Shown one piece after another: positions 17,659 to 27,024 of a DNA stretch of 64,000 bases; position 1 is the first letter of the stretch, and the number at the start of each line of letters is the position of its first letter. The position numbers and the translations under genes were made by a program. The notes below the pieces were generated by a model. That model searched no databases. It was not told the origin of the DNA and saw nothing but the letters and a program-made list of their open reading frames with translations. Origin of the DNA: Pseudonocardia humida (GTDB lineage Bacteria; Actinomycetota; Actinomycetes; Mycobacteriales; Pseudonocardiaceae); contig NZ_JAGSOV010000037.1 of NCBI RefSeq assembly GCF_023898865.1, positions 62,001 to 126,000 of the forward strand, read 5' to 3'.

Positions 17659-18672
17659 TCACGATCCGGTCTCGGATGTGCCCGACGGGAGCGGCTTACG
17701 CCCCACGGGCGCTTCCGGGGCCCCGGCGGCGAGGGCCCCGGCCAGCTCGGTGAGCAGTCCCAGCATCGCGGTCACCGCGGGCAGCCGCTGCGGCGGTGCC
17801 GCCGACAGGGCGTACAGCCGCCGGGTGGGAAGCTCCGGGGCGGTCGGGCGCAGCACCACGCCGTCGCGCACGGCCGCGCGGGCCAGCGTCGGCACCAGCG
17901 TGACGCCCGCGCCCGCCGCGACCAGCGCCTGCTTGCCGTTCCAGTCCTCGCAGAAGAACCCGATCCGCGGCGGACCGCCCAGCGCCGCGGCCAGCTGCGG
18001 GATCGGGCCGAGGCAGTCCGGGTGACCCCCTTCGATCCACATCTCGTCGCGGAGCCCGGCCAGCGGCACCGGGTCCGCGCCGGCCAGCGGGTGCCCGGCA
18101 GGCAGGGCCACGCTGAGCCGCTCGTCCAGCAGCGGCAGGAGGTCGAGGCCTGCCAGGTCGCGGTCGGTCAGCGCGACGGCGTCCGGATCGGTGCGGGCGG
18201 CCGCGGGGTGGGCGTAGAGCTGCCAGGACGTCAGCAGCGCGAGGTCCACCCGCCCGCCGCGGACCGCGGGCAGCGGCCCGTCCGGGTCGGACTGCACGAG
18301 GCTGAGGGCGATGCCCGGGTGGTCGCGGCCGAACCGGCGGATCGCCGCGGGCACCAGCGCCGCGTTGGCGCTGGGGAACGCCGACAGGCGCAGCTCACCG
18401 GCCGCGAGCCCGCCGAACGCGCCCATCCGGGCCTCCAGCGCCGCCATCCGGGCCAGCACGTCCCGGGCCAGCTCGACGGCGACCCCACCGGGCCCGGTCG
18501 GGCGGGTGCCGCGGTGGACCCTGCGGAACAGGGGCACGCCCAGCCGCCGCTCCAGGCCGGCGACCTGCCGCGACACCGCGGGCTGGGTCATCGACAGGGC
18601 CTGCGCCGCGGCCGAGAACGAGCCGTGGTCGGCGACCTCGACGAGCACCCGCAGGCTCCACGCATCCAGCAT
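17659..18672 (-). CDS. LysR-family transcriptional regulator
   Basis: 337 residues. The N-terminal winged helix (LRVLVEVADHGSFSAAAQAL, MTQPAVSRQVAGLERRLG) is typical; the periplasmic-binding-like effector domain covers about 90-300. It diverges from a methyltransferase gene with 43 bp between starts, so it most likely controls that pair. A -10-like TAACCT lies 6 bases before the ATG. Confidence 0.88.
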   Translation of the reverse strand: MLDAWSLRVLVEVADHGSFSAAAQALSMTQPAVSRQVAGLERRLGVPLFRRVHRGTRPTGPGGVAVELARDVLARMAALEARMGAFGGLAAGELRLSAFPSANAALVPAAIRRFGRDHPGIALSLVQSDPDGPLPAVRGGRVDLALLTSWQLYAHPAAARTDPDAVALTDRDLAGLDLLPLLDERLSVALPAGHPLAGADPVPLAGLRDEMWIEGGHPDCLGPIPQLAAALGGPPRIGFFCEDWNGKQALVAAGAGVTLVPTLARAAVRDGVVLRPTAPELPTRRLYALSAAPPQRLPAVTAMLGLLTELAGALAAGAPEAPVGRKPLPSGTSETGS

Positions 18673-18678
18673 GCGCCC

Positions 18679-18684
18679 AGGTTA
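18679..18684 (-). promoter_or_regulatory. -10 box of the LysR gene
   Basis: TAACCT on the minus strand, 6 bases before the ATG. The ATGGCAGCGATGCC sequence beside it, in the short divergent gap, is a plausible LysR box. Confidence 0.4.
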
Positions 18685-18715
18685 TGGCAGCGATGCCTGA
18701 TCCGTAGTGGCGCGC

Positions 18716-19489
18716 ATGGCAGATCCGCCGCACGCTCGCTCCATGCATGCAGAAACCCTGGACGTCACGGCGCAGGTGCTGGCCGAGCAACTGGAGTTCC
18801 TGGGCGCGTGGCTGCCCGCCCCACCGGCCCGGGTGCTCGACGCCGGGTGCGGGCGTGGCGCGCTGGCGGCGGCGCTGGCCGAGCGGGGCTACCGGGTCAC
18901 CGCCGTCGACACCGACCCCGACGCGGTCGCCGCGGCCGGGCGCGCCGGGGTGCCGGCCGTGCGGGCCGACATCGCCGGGTTCACCGGCGGCCCGTTCGAC
19001 GCCGTCGTGTTCTCGCTGTCGCTGCACCACGTCGGGCGCCTGGACGACGCCGTCGCCCGGGCCGCCGCGCTGCTCGCGCCGGACGGGGTGCTCGTCGTCG
19101 ACGAGTTCGGGTGGGACCGCGCCGACCGGGCCACCGCGACCTGGTTCCACGACGTCCACGCCCTGCTGGACGCGGCGGGGGTGCTGCGCCCCGGCGCGGG
19201 CCGGGGACCCGCGCCCGACCCCCTGCGGCGCTGGCGCCACCACCACCGCGACGAGGACCCGATGCACCCCGCGGCGGACATGCTGCGCTCGATCGCCGGA
19301 CCGTTCCGCGTCGTCGCCGAGGCCCGCGTCCCCTACCTGCACCGCTACCTCGGCGGCCACCTGGGCGACGGTCCGGGGGCACCGGGCGTCTTCGCCGCCC
19401 TGCGCGAGGTCGAGGCCCTGCGGGTCGACCAGGGCGCACTCCAACCGCTCGGGCTGCGGGTCGTCGCCCGCCGCAAGGACGCGGCATGA
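18716..19489 (+). CDS. Class I SAM-dependent methyltransferase
   Basis: 257 residues from ATG (MADPPHARS). The ATG at 18743 is an alternative. SAM-binding motif I ARVLDAGCGRGALAAALAE near residue 40 is followed by VTAVDTDPDAV and AVVFSLSLHHVGRLDDAV, a standard Rossmann methyltransferase. The acceptor is unknown. CGTAGT lies 7 bases before the first ATG, so this gene may also be leaderless. It overlaps the next gene by 4 bp (ATGA), implying translational coupling. Confidence 0.8.
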   Translation: MADPPHARSMHAETLDVTAQVLAEQLEFLGAWLPAPPARVLDAGCGRGALAAALAERGYRVTAVDTDPDAVAAAGRAGVPAVRADIAGFTGGPFDAVVFSLSLHHVGRLDDAVARAAALLAPDGVLVVDEFGWDRADRATATWFHDVHALLDAAGVLRPGAGRGPAPDPLRRWRHHHRDEDPMHPAADMLRSIAGPFRVVAEARVPYLHRYLGGHLGDGPGAPGVFAALREVEALRVDQGALQPLGLRVVARRKDAA

Positions 19490-20523
19490 GCCGGCGCGAC
19501 CTCGTGGTCCTGGGCGGGTACGGCGCCACCGGCCGGGAGGTCGCCCGGGCGCTGGCCGGGTGGTTCCCCGGCCGGGTGGTCGTGGCCGGCCGCGACCTCG
19601 CCCGCGCCCGCGAGCTGGCCTGGGCCCTACCGGGCGCGGTGCGCGCGATCCGGGTGGACGTCGAGCGGCCGGCGGAGGTCGCCGCGGCGGCCGGGTCGGC
19701 GGCCGTCGTCGTGATGTGCGTCGAGCGGGCCAACCCCGCCGTGGCCCGCACCTGCGTCGAGCGCGGCGCGCACTACGTGGACATCTGCGCGACCAGCCCG
19801 GTGCTCGCCCGGATCGAGGACCTGCACGGGGCCGCGGTCGCCCGCGGCACGACGGTGGCGCTCAGCGTGGGCCTGGCGCCCGGGCTGACCAACGTGCTGG
19901 CCGCGGCGTGCGTGCGGCGCCTGCCCGACGCGACCGGCGTCGACCTCACCGTGCTGCTCGGCACGGCGGGCGACCACGGCCCGGACGCGCTCCGCTGGCT
20001 CGTCGAGCAGCTCGCCGCACCGCGACCGGGCGCCCGGCGGCAGCGGGTCGAGCTGCCGGGGAGCGGGACCCGCACCGCGTACCCGTTCGGGTTCTCCGAC
20101 CAGCACGCGCTCGCCGCCTCGCTCGGCATCCCGGTCACCACCCGGCTCTGCCTCGACTCCGCCCCGCTGACCGGCGCGCTGTTCGCGCTGCGCCGGGCCG
20201 GGCTGTTCACCGCGCTGCGGCGGCTGGGCGCGGACGGGCCGCTGGTCGGGGCGATGGCGCGGATCGGGTTCGGGTCGGACCGGTGGGTGGTCCACGCGGC
20301 GGCCACGGGCGCAGGCGGCCGGCGGCGCTGGGCGGCGGCCTCCGGGCACGGCGAGAGCGCCGCGACCGCGCGGGTGGCCGCGCACGTCGCCGCCCTGCTC
20401 GACACCGGCACCGCCCCGGCCGGGGTGCACCACCTCGACCGGCTCGTCGAGCCGGACGCGTTCCTGGACCGGCTGCGGGCCGACGGCGTCGCGCTGCACG
20501 GCGCGGTGGCCGTGCCCGCGTGA
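19486..20523 (+). CDS. Saccharopine-dehydrogenase-like NAD(P)-binding protein
   Basis: 345 residues. N-terminal Rossmann motif VVLGGYGATGREVARAL, then VVVMCVERANPAVARTCVERG and GAHYVDICATSPVL, as in saccharopine dehydrogenase-type enzymes of the NAD(P)H-dependent oxidoreductase class. The middle segment VALSVGLAPGLTNVLA is also typical. The true substrate is probably not saccharopine. It is coupled to the methyltransferase and likely regulated by the divergent LysR protein. Confidence 0.75.
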   Translation: MSRRDLVVLGGYGATGREVARALAGWFPGRVVVAGRDLARARELAWALPGAVRAIRVDVERPAEVAAAAGSAAVVVMCVERANPAVARTCVERGAHYVDICATSPVLARIEDLHGAAVARGTTVALSVGLAPGLTNVLAAACVRRLPDATGVDLTVLLGTAGDHGPDALRWLVEQLAAPRPGARRQRVELPGSGTRTAYPFGFSDQHALAASLGIPVTTRLCLDSAPLTGALFALRRAGLFTALRRLGADGPLVGAMARIGFGSDRWVVHAAATGAGGRRRWAAASGHGESAATARVAAHVAALLDTGTAPAGVHHLDRLVEPDAFLDRLRADGVALHGAVAVPA

Positions 20524-20535
20524 CCCGGCCGCCCC

Positions 20536-21036
20536 TCAGTTGAAGAGGTGCTCGAAGGCCCGCAGGTTGGCCGTCGACTCCCCGCGCTCCCGGCGCCAGG
20601 CGTGCTCGCGCCGGATCGACCCCGCGAAGCCGATCTCCAGCAGCGTGTTGAAGTCGTTGTCGGCGGCGTCGAGCACCTGGCCCAGCACCCGGTCGACCTC
20701 GTCGGCGTCGACGGCGCGCAGGCTGATCCGGCCGATCAGGTGGATGTCGCCGATGCGGTCGAGCGCGTAGTGGACCCCGTAGAGGCGGGCGTTGCGCTGC
20801 AGCAGGAACCGGTAGACGGCCTCGTGGGCCTCGTCGGGCTTGCGGCACACGAACGCCTGCACGAACAGGGCGTGGTCGCGGACGACGAGCCAGCAGTGGG
20901 TCTGCAGGCGGTTGGTGCCCGGCAGCGTGACCATGTACTCGCCCGGCGCGCGGCGGTGGTGCTCGACGTCCATGTCGGCCAGCGCCGCCGCGAGGGTGGC
21001 GTCGACCTGCTCCTCATCGATCCCGGCGGGGTTCAC
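20536..21036 (-). CDS. YbjN-domain protein
   Basis: 166 residues from GTG. The region [37 protein letters not shown] and [19 protein letters not shown] matches YbjN-type proteins, related to type III secretion chaperones in fold. In Mycobacterium tuberculosis the gene next to mshA is of this type, so the neighbourhood supports the call. It overlaps the end of mshA by 4 bp. Molecular role unknown. Confidence 0.8.
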   Translation of the reverse strand: MNPAGIDEEQVDATLAAALADMDVEHHRRAPGEYMVTLPGTNRLQTHCWLVVRDHALFVQAFVCRKPDEAHEAVYRFLLQRNARLYGVHYALDRIGDIHLIGRISLRAVDADEVDRVLGQVLDAADNDFNTLLEIGFAGSIRREHAWRRERGESTANLRAFEHLFN

Positions 21037-22349
21037 CCGGTCATCCTTTCCAGGATCCGGCGCTGCCGCGCGGCGAACTCGTTGGCCGCGCCGGTGTAGG
21101 TGGCGAGCAGGGCGTCGGTGGTGCGGTCCCAGGAGAACCCGCGGGCGTGCCCGACGGCGGCGCGGCCGAGCTCGTCGCGCCGGGCGGGCACCAGGGCGAC
21201 GGCGGCGAGCGCGTCGGCCCACTGGGTGGAGCCGTGCCCGGGCACCAGCAGCCCCGAGCGCCCGTCGGCCACCGCGACGGGCAGCCCGCCCACGGCGGCC
21301 GCGACGACCGGCGTGCCGCAGGCCTGGGCCTCGAGGGCGACCAGCCCGAAGGACTCGTTGTGGCTGGGCACGGCGACGGCGTCGGCGGCCCGGTAGACGT
21401 GCACGAGGCCGTCGGCGGTCTGCGGCGGGAGGAACCGCAGCACGTCGGTGATGCCCAGCGACGCCCCCAGCTGCTGCAGCGCGGTGGGCGCGGCCAGGCC
21501 GCTGCCCGACGGCCCGCCGGCCACCAGCACGACCAGCCGGGAGCGCAGCGCCGGGTCGCGGCGCAGCAGCTCGGCGGCGGCGCGCAGCAGCACGTCGGGG
21601 GCCTTGAGCGGCTGGATGCGCCCGGCGAAGGCGAGCACCACGGCGTCCGGGGCGATGCCGAGCGCGCGGCGCGCGGCCTGCCGCGAGCCGGGGGTGAAGC
21701 GGTCGAGGTCGACGCCGGGCGGGACGGTGACGGTGCGGGCCGGGTCGGCGCCGTAGAGCTCGACGAGCTCGCGGACCTCGGCGTCGGTGTTGGCGATGAG
21801 CCGGTCTGCCTCGGCGACCACCTGGTCCTCGCCGATGACGCGGACCATCGGCTCGGGCGGGTCGCCCGCGGCCAGCGCGGCGTTCTTCACCCGGGCCAGG
21901 GTGTGGGCGCTGTGCACCAGCGGCACGCCCCAGCGGTCGCGGGCCAGCCAGCCGACCTGCCCGGACAACCAGTAGTGCGAGTGCACGACGTCGTAGTACC
22001 CGGGTTCGTGGCGGGCCTCGGTGCGCAGCACCCCGGCGGTGAACGCGCAGAGCTGGCTGGGCAGGTCGTGCTTGCCCAGCCCCTCGTAGGGCCCGGCCGC
22101 CACGTGCCGCACGAGCACGCCCGGCGCCAGCTCGACGACCGGCGGGTGCTCCGAGGAGGTCGCCCGGGTGAAGATCTCGACGTCGACCCCGCGCTGCGCC
22201 ATCCGGGTGGCGGTCTGCACGACGTAGACGTTCATCCCGCCGGCGTCGCCCGTTCCCGGCTGCTCCAAGGGCGACGTGTGCACGGAGAGCAGGCAGACCC
22301 TCGTCGGTCGCCGCCAATGGCTGACATGGGACACGATCCTGTGTAGCAC
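21033..22349 (-). CDS. mshA: D-inositol-3-phosphate glycosyltransferase MshA
   Basis: 438 residues. GT4-type: acceptor loop [18 protein letters not shown] near 20, [19 protein letters not shown] near 110, [16 protein letters not shown] near 230 and the E-x7-E pair in [19 protein letters not shown]. It transfers GlcNAc from UDP-GlcNAc to inositol phosphate, the first step of mycothiol synthesis in the cytoplasm. GTG at 22349 is used; GTG at 22334 is equally possible. The rest of the mycothiol genes are elsewhere. Confidence 0.93.
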   Translation of the reverse strand: MLHRIVSHVSHWRRPTRVCLLSVHTSPLEQPGTGDAGGMNVYVVQTATRMAQRGVDVEIFTRATSSEHPPVVELAPGVLVRHVAAGPYEGLGKHDLPSQLCAFTAGVLRTEARHEPGYYDVVHSHYWLSGQVGWLARDRWGVPLVHSAHTLARVKNAALAAGDPPEPMVRVIGEDQVVAEADRLIANTDAEVRELVELYGADPARTVTVPPGVDLDRFTPGSRQAARRALGIAPDAVVLAFAGRIQPLKAPDVLLRAAAELLRRDPALRSRLVVLVAGGPSGSGLAAPTALQQLGASLGITDVLRFLPPQTADGLVHVYRAADAVAVPSHNESFGLVALEAQACGTPVVAAAVGGLPVAVADGRSGLLVPGHGSTQWADALAAVALVPARRDELGRAAVGHARGFSWDRTTDALLATYTGAANEFAARQRRILERMTG

Positions 22350-22362
22350 GCGCCGGGGTGAC

Positions 22363-25344
22363 CTAATCCTGGTCCGTTCCGCCGCCGAGCAGGCCCAGGA
22401 GGGCGCGCACGGGATCGGCCGCATGCCACGTCCCGGCGGCGTCGCGCCAGGCCGGGACGGTGAACCGGCCGGTCGAGGGCCGGGTGACGGCCACGGTGAG
22501 CGCCTCGTGGCGGCGCAGCTCGCCGTCGGGCACGGGGACGCCGAGTACGTCACAGGTGAGCACGATCTCGCCCAGGGCCGACCAGCGGACCGGCTCGCCG
22601 GCGCCCTCCACCTCGGCCGCGACGACCTCGGAGGCCAGCGGCAGGTCCAGCAGTTCGGCCAGGGCGGCCGGGTCGCCGCCGACCACGACCTCGCCGGGCG
22701 GCAGCACCGCGCCCAGCCAGACGTCGTCGAGCACGACGGCGAGGTCGACGTCGACGACCGTGCCGTCCAGCGCCCGGACCCGCTCGGGCAGCGCCAGGTC
22801 GTCGGCCAGCACGTCGCCGCGGGCGACCGACTCGGAGAGCGCGGCGTGCGCCCTGGCGATCAGCGCGGCGTCCGGGTGGCGGTCGGGGTCGGTGAGCCGC
22901 AGCAGCAGGTCGTCGGCCGAGGCGGTGTCACGGATGCGCAGGTCGGCGCGCACCCCGATCGCCGCCAGCACCTGCTCGTCCACCGGTCGTGAGCGCGTTT
23001 CGCGGTCCGGACCGGGATCCTCGCTCACGTCCTCGTGGAGGGCGGCCAGGTCGATGGCCGAGGACAGCCGCCAGTGGGCGGGGCGGTGGCCGCCGAGGCG
23101 GGCGTGCCGGGACAGCCACCACTGCGTGTACGAGCCGGGGGTGAGCAGCGCCTCCCGGGTCTCCCGCTCGCCGGCCAGCAGGGCCAGCGCGGCCGGCCAG
23201 GCCTCGTCGTCGACGAGGTCGAGGTCGCGCACGGCGACCAGCCGGGCGGGCGGCCCGTCCAGCCCGTCCCACCAGTCCTCCTCGCCGTCGAGGTCGTGGT
23301 CGGGGCCCAGCGGCTCCTCGTCGACCAGCACGACGAACCCGTCGACGACGCCGACGGTGGTCAGCACCGCGCGGTCGAACCGGGCCGCCCAGGCCGGGTC
23401 GAGCACGTCCAGCCCCGCGTCCGGGGCCAGCAGCGGGCGCAGCGCGGCGTCCGGGAGCACCAGCTCGTCGGCCCGCGCGGGGCGACCGCGCTCGTCGGGC
23501 AGGGCGAGCGCGGCCAGGCCGGGACGCCCGGCGCCGCCCCCGGTCGCGGCGACCAGCCCGAGCACGGCGGCGGCCAGCGGGGCCGGGTCGAGGCCGGCGT
23601 CGGCGTCGTCCAGCGAGCGGTCGACCGCCTCGGCCAGCGCCGGGTGCTCCAGCAGCGCCGCCGGGTCGGCGGCGCGGGCGCCCAGGCGCACCAGCAGGGG
23701 GTGCACGGCGTCGACGTGGGCGATGTGGAGGCCGGGCAGGCCCAGCGCGGCCACCGCGGCGACGGCCGGGTCGGGCGCGGCTCCCGATCCCGCCCCCGGC
23801 AGCAGCACCGTGGCCGGGCCGGCGGCGGTGCGGTCGTCGGCCAGCGGGACCGGCAGCGCGCGCAGCTCGTCGAGCAGCCCGGGCACGTCCTCGGCGACCG
23901 GCGCCAGCTCGGCGTACAGCTCCCGCCACCACGACGGCGGCCGCTCGATCCCGAACAGCCGCGACACCAGGTCGATGGCGCTCACCCTGGCCACGCCCAG
24001 GGCGGCGGGCGGGGCCGGGTCGGTGGCGGCGAGCCTGTCGAAGCCGGCCGCGGCCAGCCGGGCGCGCAGCGAGTCGGGGGCGCCGGGCAGGTCGAGCCAC
24101 TCGGCGCCGCCCGGGGCCAGCTCGGCACCGGACGCGCCCGGCAGCCAGCGGGCCGCGCGCAGCGCGTCGACCAGGAGCTCGCGCAGCCTGCCGTCGAGCT
24201 CGGAGCGCGGGAAGCCGACCTCGGGCACCAGCGCGACCCGCTGCCCGGGCGCGACCGCGGCGACCAGGTCGAGGTAGGCCGCGACCGCCCCGGCCAGCAC
24301 GGCGTCGGTCGCCCGGCCGGGCCGCACGCGGCGGCGGTCGGGCTCCACGGGCACCGTGGCGATCAGCCGGGCCGGCAGGGCGAGCCGCTCGGTGGTGGGC
24401 GTGGGCGCGTGCAGGACCTCGTCGGAGAGCGGTTCGGGCGCCCCGGACGCGGCCAGCGGCAGCGCCCAGCAGACCGACCAGCTGCGCCGGGACCGCTGCT
24501 CGGCGCCCTGCCCCCGGGTGGCGTCCTCGTCGAGGGTGCCGGTGGCGCGGGCCAGCAGCCAGCGCCGCCCGCCGACGACGACCTCGCCCGGGCGCTCCCC
24601 CGGCTCGCGGCGCACCGGCTCGCGCCCGGCCACCGCGACCTCGACCAGGTCGGGCAGGGCGACCAGCAGGTCGACGGCGGTGGCGGCGGCCCGGTCGAGC
24701 AGGGCGGCGCCGTCGACGCCGGGGCGCAGCGGCAGCCGCACCTCGGTGTCGTAGCCGGCGGGCGGGGCCGGGACGCCAGGGGCGCCGACCGCCGCGGCCA
24801 GCTCCTCCAGGTCCCAGGCCAGCCGCAGGATCGGCGGCTCGCCGCGGCGGGCCAGCTCGGCGGCGGGCCCGGCCAGCCCGGCCACGGCCGCCGCCGTGCG
24901 CTCGGCGGAGAACCCGATCCCGCCCCAGCGGTCGTCGGCGGGCCCGGTCCGGGAGACGATCCGCGGCGCGTCCGACAGCGGCAGCACGGCCGCGAACCCC
25001 ACCCCGAACAGGCCGACGGCGCCCGGGTCGTCGCGCTTGGCCGAGGCCCGCAGCGAGGCCAGCGCGGCCACCCCGGCGACGTCCAGCCCGGCCCCGGTGT
25101 TGGCCACCCGCAGCTCGGGGCCGCCCGGCCCGTCGACCAGCGCGAGGGCCAGCCTGCCGGGCACCCCGGCCGCCCTGGCCGCGTCGGCGGCGTTCTGCGC
25201 GAGCTCGACGAGCCACGCGTCGGCGTAGCCGCCGAGGCGCAGGTCCTCCTCCGCGTTGGCGTCCTCGCGGAACCGGGTCGGCGAGGCCGCCCAGGAGTCG
25301 AGGACCCCGGCCCGGAGGGCGGCGGTCCCGTACCGGTCGCCCAC
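22363..25344 (-). CDS. Large protein with sacsin/HSP90-type ATPase domain
   Basis: 993 residues from a GTG whose G is shared with the TAG of the DUF3027 gene. The GHKL-like ATP site is near the N terminus: [16 protein letters not shown] near 45, VANTGAGLD near 80 and [15 protein letters not shown] near 108. This is the sacsin N-terminal ATPase type annotated in many actinobacteria. The remaining 800 residues are Ala/Leu/Asp-rich with no other motif I recognise. Chaperone-like activity is inferred only. Confidence 0.75.
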   Translation of the reverse strand: MGDRYGTAALRAGVLDSWAASPTRFREDANAEEDLRLGGYADAWLVELAQNAADAARAAGVPGRLALALVDGPGGPELRVANTGAGLDVAGVAALASLRASAKRDDPGAVGLFGVGFAAVLPLSDAPRIVSRTGPADDRWGGIGFSAERTAAAVAGLAGPAAELARRGEPPILRLAWDLEELAAAVGAPGVPAPPAGYDTEVRLPLRPGVDGAALLDRAAATAVDLLVALPDLVEVAVAGREPVRREPGERPGEVVVGGRRWLLARATGTLDEDATRGQGAEQRSRRSWSVCWALPLAASGAPEPLSDEVLHAPTPTTERLALPARLIATVPVEPDRRRVRPGRATDAVLAGAVAAYLDLVAAVAPGQRVALVPEVGFPRSELDGRLRELLVDALRAARWLPGASGAELAPGGAEWLDLPGAPDSLRARLAAAGFDRLAATDPAPPAALGVARVSAIDLVSRLFGIERPPSWWRELYAELAPVAEDVPGLLDELRALPVPLADDRTAAGPATVLLPGAGSGAAPDPAVAAVAALGLPGLHIAHVDAVHPLLVRLGARAADPAALLEHPALAEAVDRSLDDADAGLDPAPLAAAVLGLVAATGGGAGRPGLAALALPDERGRPARADELVLPDAALRPLLAPDAGLDVLDPAWAARFDRAVLTTVGVVDGFVVLVDEEPLGPDHDLDGEEDWWDGLDGPPARLVAVRDLDLVDDEAWPAALALLAGERETREALLTPGSYTQWWLSRHARLGGHRPAHWRLSSAIDLAALHEDVSEDPGPDRETRSRPVDEQVLAAIGVRADLRIRDTASADDLLLRLTDPDRHPDAALIARAHAALSESVARGDVLADDLALPERVRALDGTVVDVDLAVVLDDVWLGAVLPPGEVVVGGDPAALAELLDLPLASEVVAAEVEGAGEPVRWSALGEIVLTCDVLGVPVPDGELRRHEALTVAVTRPSTGRFTVPAWRDAAGTWHAADPVRALLGLLGGGTDQD

Positions 25345-26141
25345 TACCGGCCGGCCGGCTCCAGCTCGACCCCGTCGTCGTAGACGAGCTCGCTCACGGT
25401 GACCGGGGACGAGGTGTCGGCGACGACGTCGGAGTGCGCGCCGCAGCCGTAGCCGACCGCGACGACGGAGCCGTCGGCCGGGGAGTAGCGGTTGCCGCAG
25501 GCGCCGAACGAGCCGCGCAGGGAGCCGGCCAGCGGCAGGAAGAACCCGCAGGTGCCGCACTGGCCGGGCGCCGAGCGGGCCATGTCGGCGCCGGGGCCGT
25601 GCGCGCCGTCGGACCAGCGCTGGGCGGTGTCCTCGCGACCGGAGCGGGACAGCACCCGGACCCGGCCCAGGCCCACCTCCACGGCGACCTCCTCGACGGC
25701 GGGGTCGTCGGAGGCGAGGTAGCCGGGGACCAGCCGGTCGTCGTCGGGGGCGGTGGGCAGCAGGTCGCCGACGCCGAGGTCGCCGGGGCGGACCCGCTCC
25801 TCCCACGGCACCCAGGCCGGGGCGACCAGCGCGTCCGGGCCGGGCTGCAGCACGACCTCGCAGACGGTGATCGGGCCGTCCGCGCAGGCGGCGAGCGTGA
25901 CCGACCAGCGCCAGCCGCGGTAGCCGTCGCGCTCGGCGGCGAAGTAGTGGGTGACGACGCCGTCGAACTCGGGGGTGGGCTCGTCCGCGATCTCGGTGAC
26001 GACGTCGAGGTGCTCGCCGACGGCGGCCGCGGCGGCGTCGGCGCCGAGGTCGGCGGCGGCCTCCTCCTCGGCGGCTGCCCTGGCCCGGGCCACCGCGTCG
26101 ACGAGCCGCTGGGGCGGGTTCACGACTGGTGGGGCGGTCAC
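25344..26141 (-). CDS. DUF3027 protein
   Basis: 265 residues from GTG. The middle contains THYFAAERDGYRGWRWSVTL, and the C-terminal third has a Cys-rich stretch (GQCGTCGFFLPLAGSLRG, then ACGNRYS and GYGCGAHSD) that looks like a zinc-ribbon-type site near residues 205-245. The same gene accompanies MFS and cold-shock genes in mycobacteria (Rv0883c region, from memory). No function is known. CACAAT lies 7 bases ahead of the GTG. Confidence 0.8.
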   Translation of the reverse strand: MTAPPVVNPPQRLVDAVARARAAAEEEAAADLGADAAAAAVGEHLDVVTEIADEPTPEFDGVVTHYFAAERDGYRGWRWSVTLAACADGPITVCEVVLQPGPDALVAPAWVPWEERVRPGDLGVGDLLPTAPDDDRLVPGYLASDDPAVEEVAVEVGLGRVRVLSRSGREDTAQRWSDGAHGPGADMARSAPGQCGTCGFFLPLAGSLRGSFGACGNRYSPADGSVVAVGYGCGAHSDVVADTSSPVTVSELVYDDGVELEPAGR

Positions 26142-26148
26142 GTCGGCG

Positions 26149-26154
26149 ATTGTG
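26149..26154 (-). promoter_or_regulatory. -10 box of the DUF3027 operon
   Basis: CACAAT on the minus strand, 7 bases before the GTG at 26141. One base separates it from the -10 of the divergent gene. Confidence 0.45.
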
Positions 26155-26155
26155 C

Positions 26156-26161
26156 CATCCT
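26156..26161 (+). promoter_or_regulatory. -10 box of the glutaminyl cyclase gene
   Basis: CATCCT, 7 bases before the ATG at 26169, directly abutting the opposite promoter. Confidence 0.4.
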
Positions 26162-26168
26162 CCCCGCC

Positions 26169-26957
26169 ATGCCCGTCCGCCGCGCACTCCTCCGGGCGAC
26201 CGGGCAGGCGATCGCCCTCGCCGCGGTGCTCTGCGGTTGCGCGGCGGCGCCCGACCCGGGCGGGGTGCCGGTGCTGCGCCCCGAGGTGCTGGCCGAGGTC
26301 CCGCACGACACCGCCGCCTTCACCCAGGGCTTCGAGTTCGACGGCGACGCGCTCTACGAGGGCACCGGCCTGGCGGGGCTCTCGCAGCTGCGCGAGCTCG
26401 ACCCGGCGACCGGCGACGTCCGCCGCTCGGTCCCGGTGCCCGACGGGATGTTCGGCGAGGGCATCACCGTCGTCGACGACCGCATCTGGCAGCTGACCTG
26501 GCGGGACGGCGTGGCCATCGAGTGGGACAAGGCGACGTTCGCGTTGCGGCGCGAGGTCGCGGTCGACGGCGAGGGCTGGGGCCTGTGCCGCGACGGCGAC
26601 CGCCTGGTCCGCAGCGACGGCACCGACCGGCTGCGCTTCCACGACCCGGCGACCTTCGCCGAGACCGGCTCGGTCGCCGTCACCCGCGACGGCGCCCCGG
26701 TGGACGAGCTCAACGAGCTGGAGTGCGTCGACGGGCGGGTGTGGGCCAACGTCTGGCAGAGCGACGAGATCGTCCGGATCGACCCCGCCGACGGGGTCGT
26801 CGACGCCGTGGTGGACGCGACCGGGCTGCTGCCCGACGACCGCAGGGACGGGGCGGACGTGCTCAACGGCATCGCCCACGCCGGCGGCGACGAGTACCTG
26901 CTGACCGGCAAGCTCTGGCCGACCGCGTTCCGCGTCCGGCTCGACCCGCCCGGGTGA
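26169..26957 (+). CDS. Glutaminyl-peptide cyclotransferase (plant-type fold), lipoprotein
   Basis: 262 residues. Signal peptide ending in LCGC, so a lipid-anchored exported protein. The repeated beta-propeller pattern (TQGFEFDGDALYEGTGLAG, LRELDPATGDV, EGWGLCRDGDRLVRSDGTD, NELECVDGRVWANVWQSDE, DVLNGIAHAGGDEYLLTGK) is that of the plant/bacterial glutamine cyclotransferase family. That family converts N-terminal Gln to pyroglutamate. It starts 27 bp from the divergent DUF3027 gene. Confidence 0.87.
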   Translation: MPVRRALLRATGQAIALAAVLCGCAAAPDPGGVPVLRPEVLAEVPHDTAAFTQGFEFDGDALYEGTGLAGLSQLRELDPATGDVRRSVPVPDGMFGEGITVVDDRIWQLTWRDGVAIEWDKATFALRREVAVDGEGWGLCRDGDRLVRSDGTDRLRFHDPATFAETGSVAVTRDGAPVDELNELECVDGRVWANVWQSDEIVRIDPADGVVDAVVDATGLLPDDRRDGADVLNGIAHAGGDEYLLTGKLWPTAFRVRLDPPG

Positions 26958-27012
26958 GCGGGCGCCCCGTCCGGGTCGTCCGGAGCGGACGCCGCGACGC
27001 CCCGCGATGGGT

Positions 27013-27018
27013 CAGAAT
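27013..27018 (+). promoter_or_regulatory. -10 box of the MFS gene
   Basis: CAGAAT, 6 bases before the GTG at 27025. The GGGAGG between them is too close to the GTG to act as a ribosome site. Confidence 0.45.
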
Positions 27019-27024
27019 GGGAGG

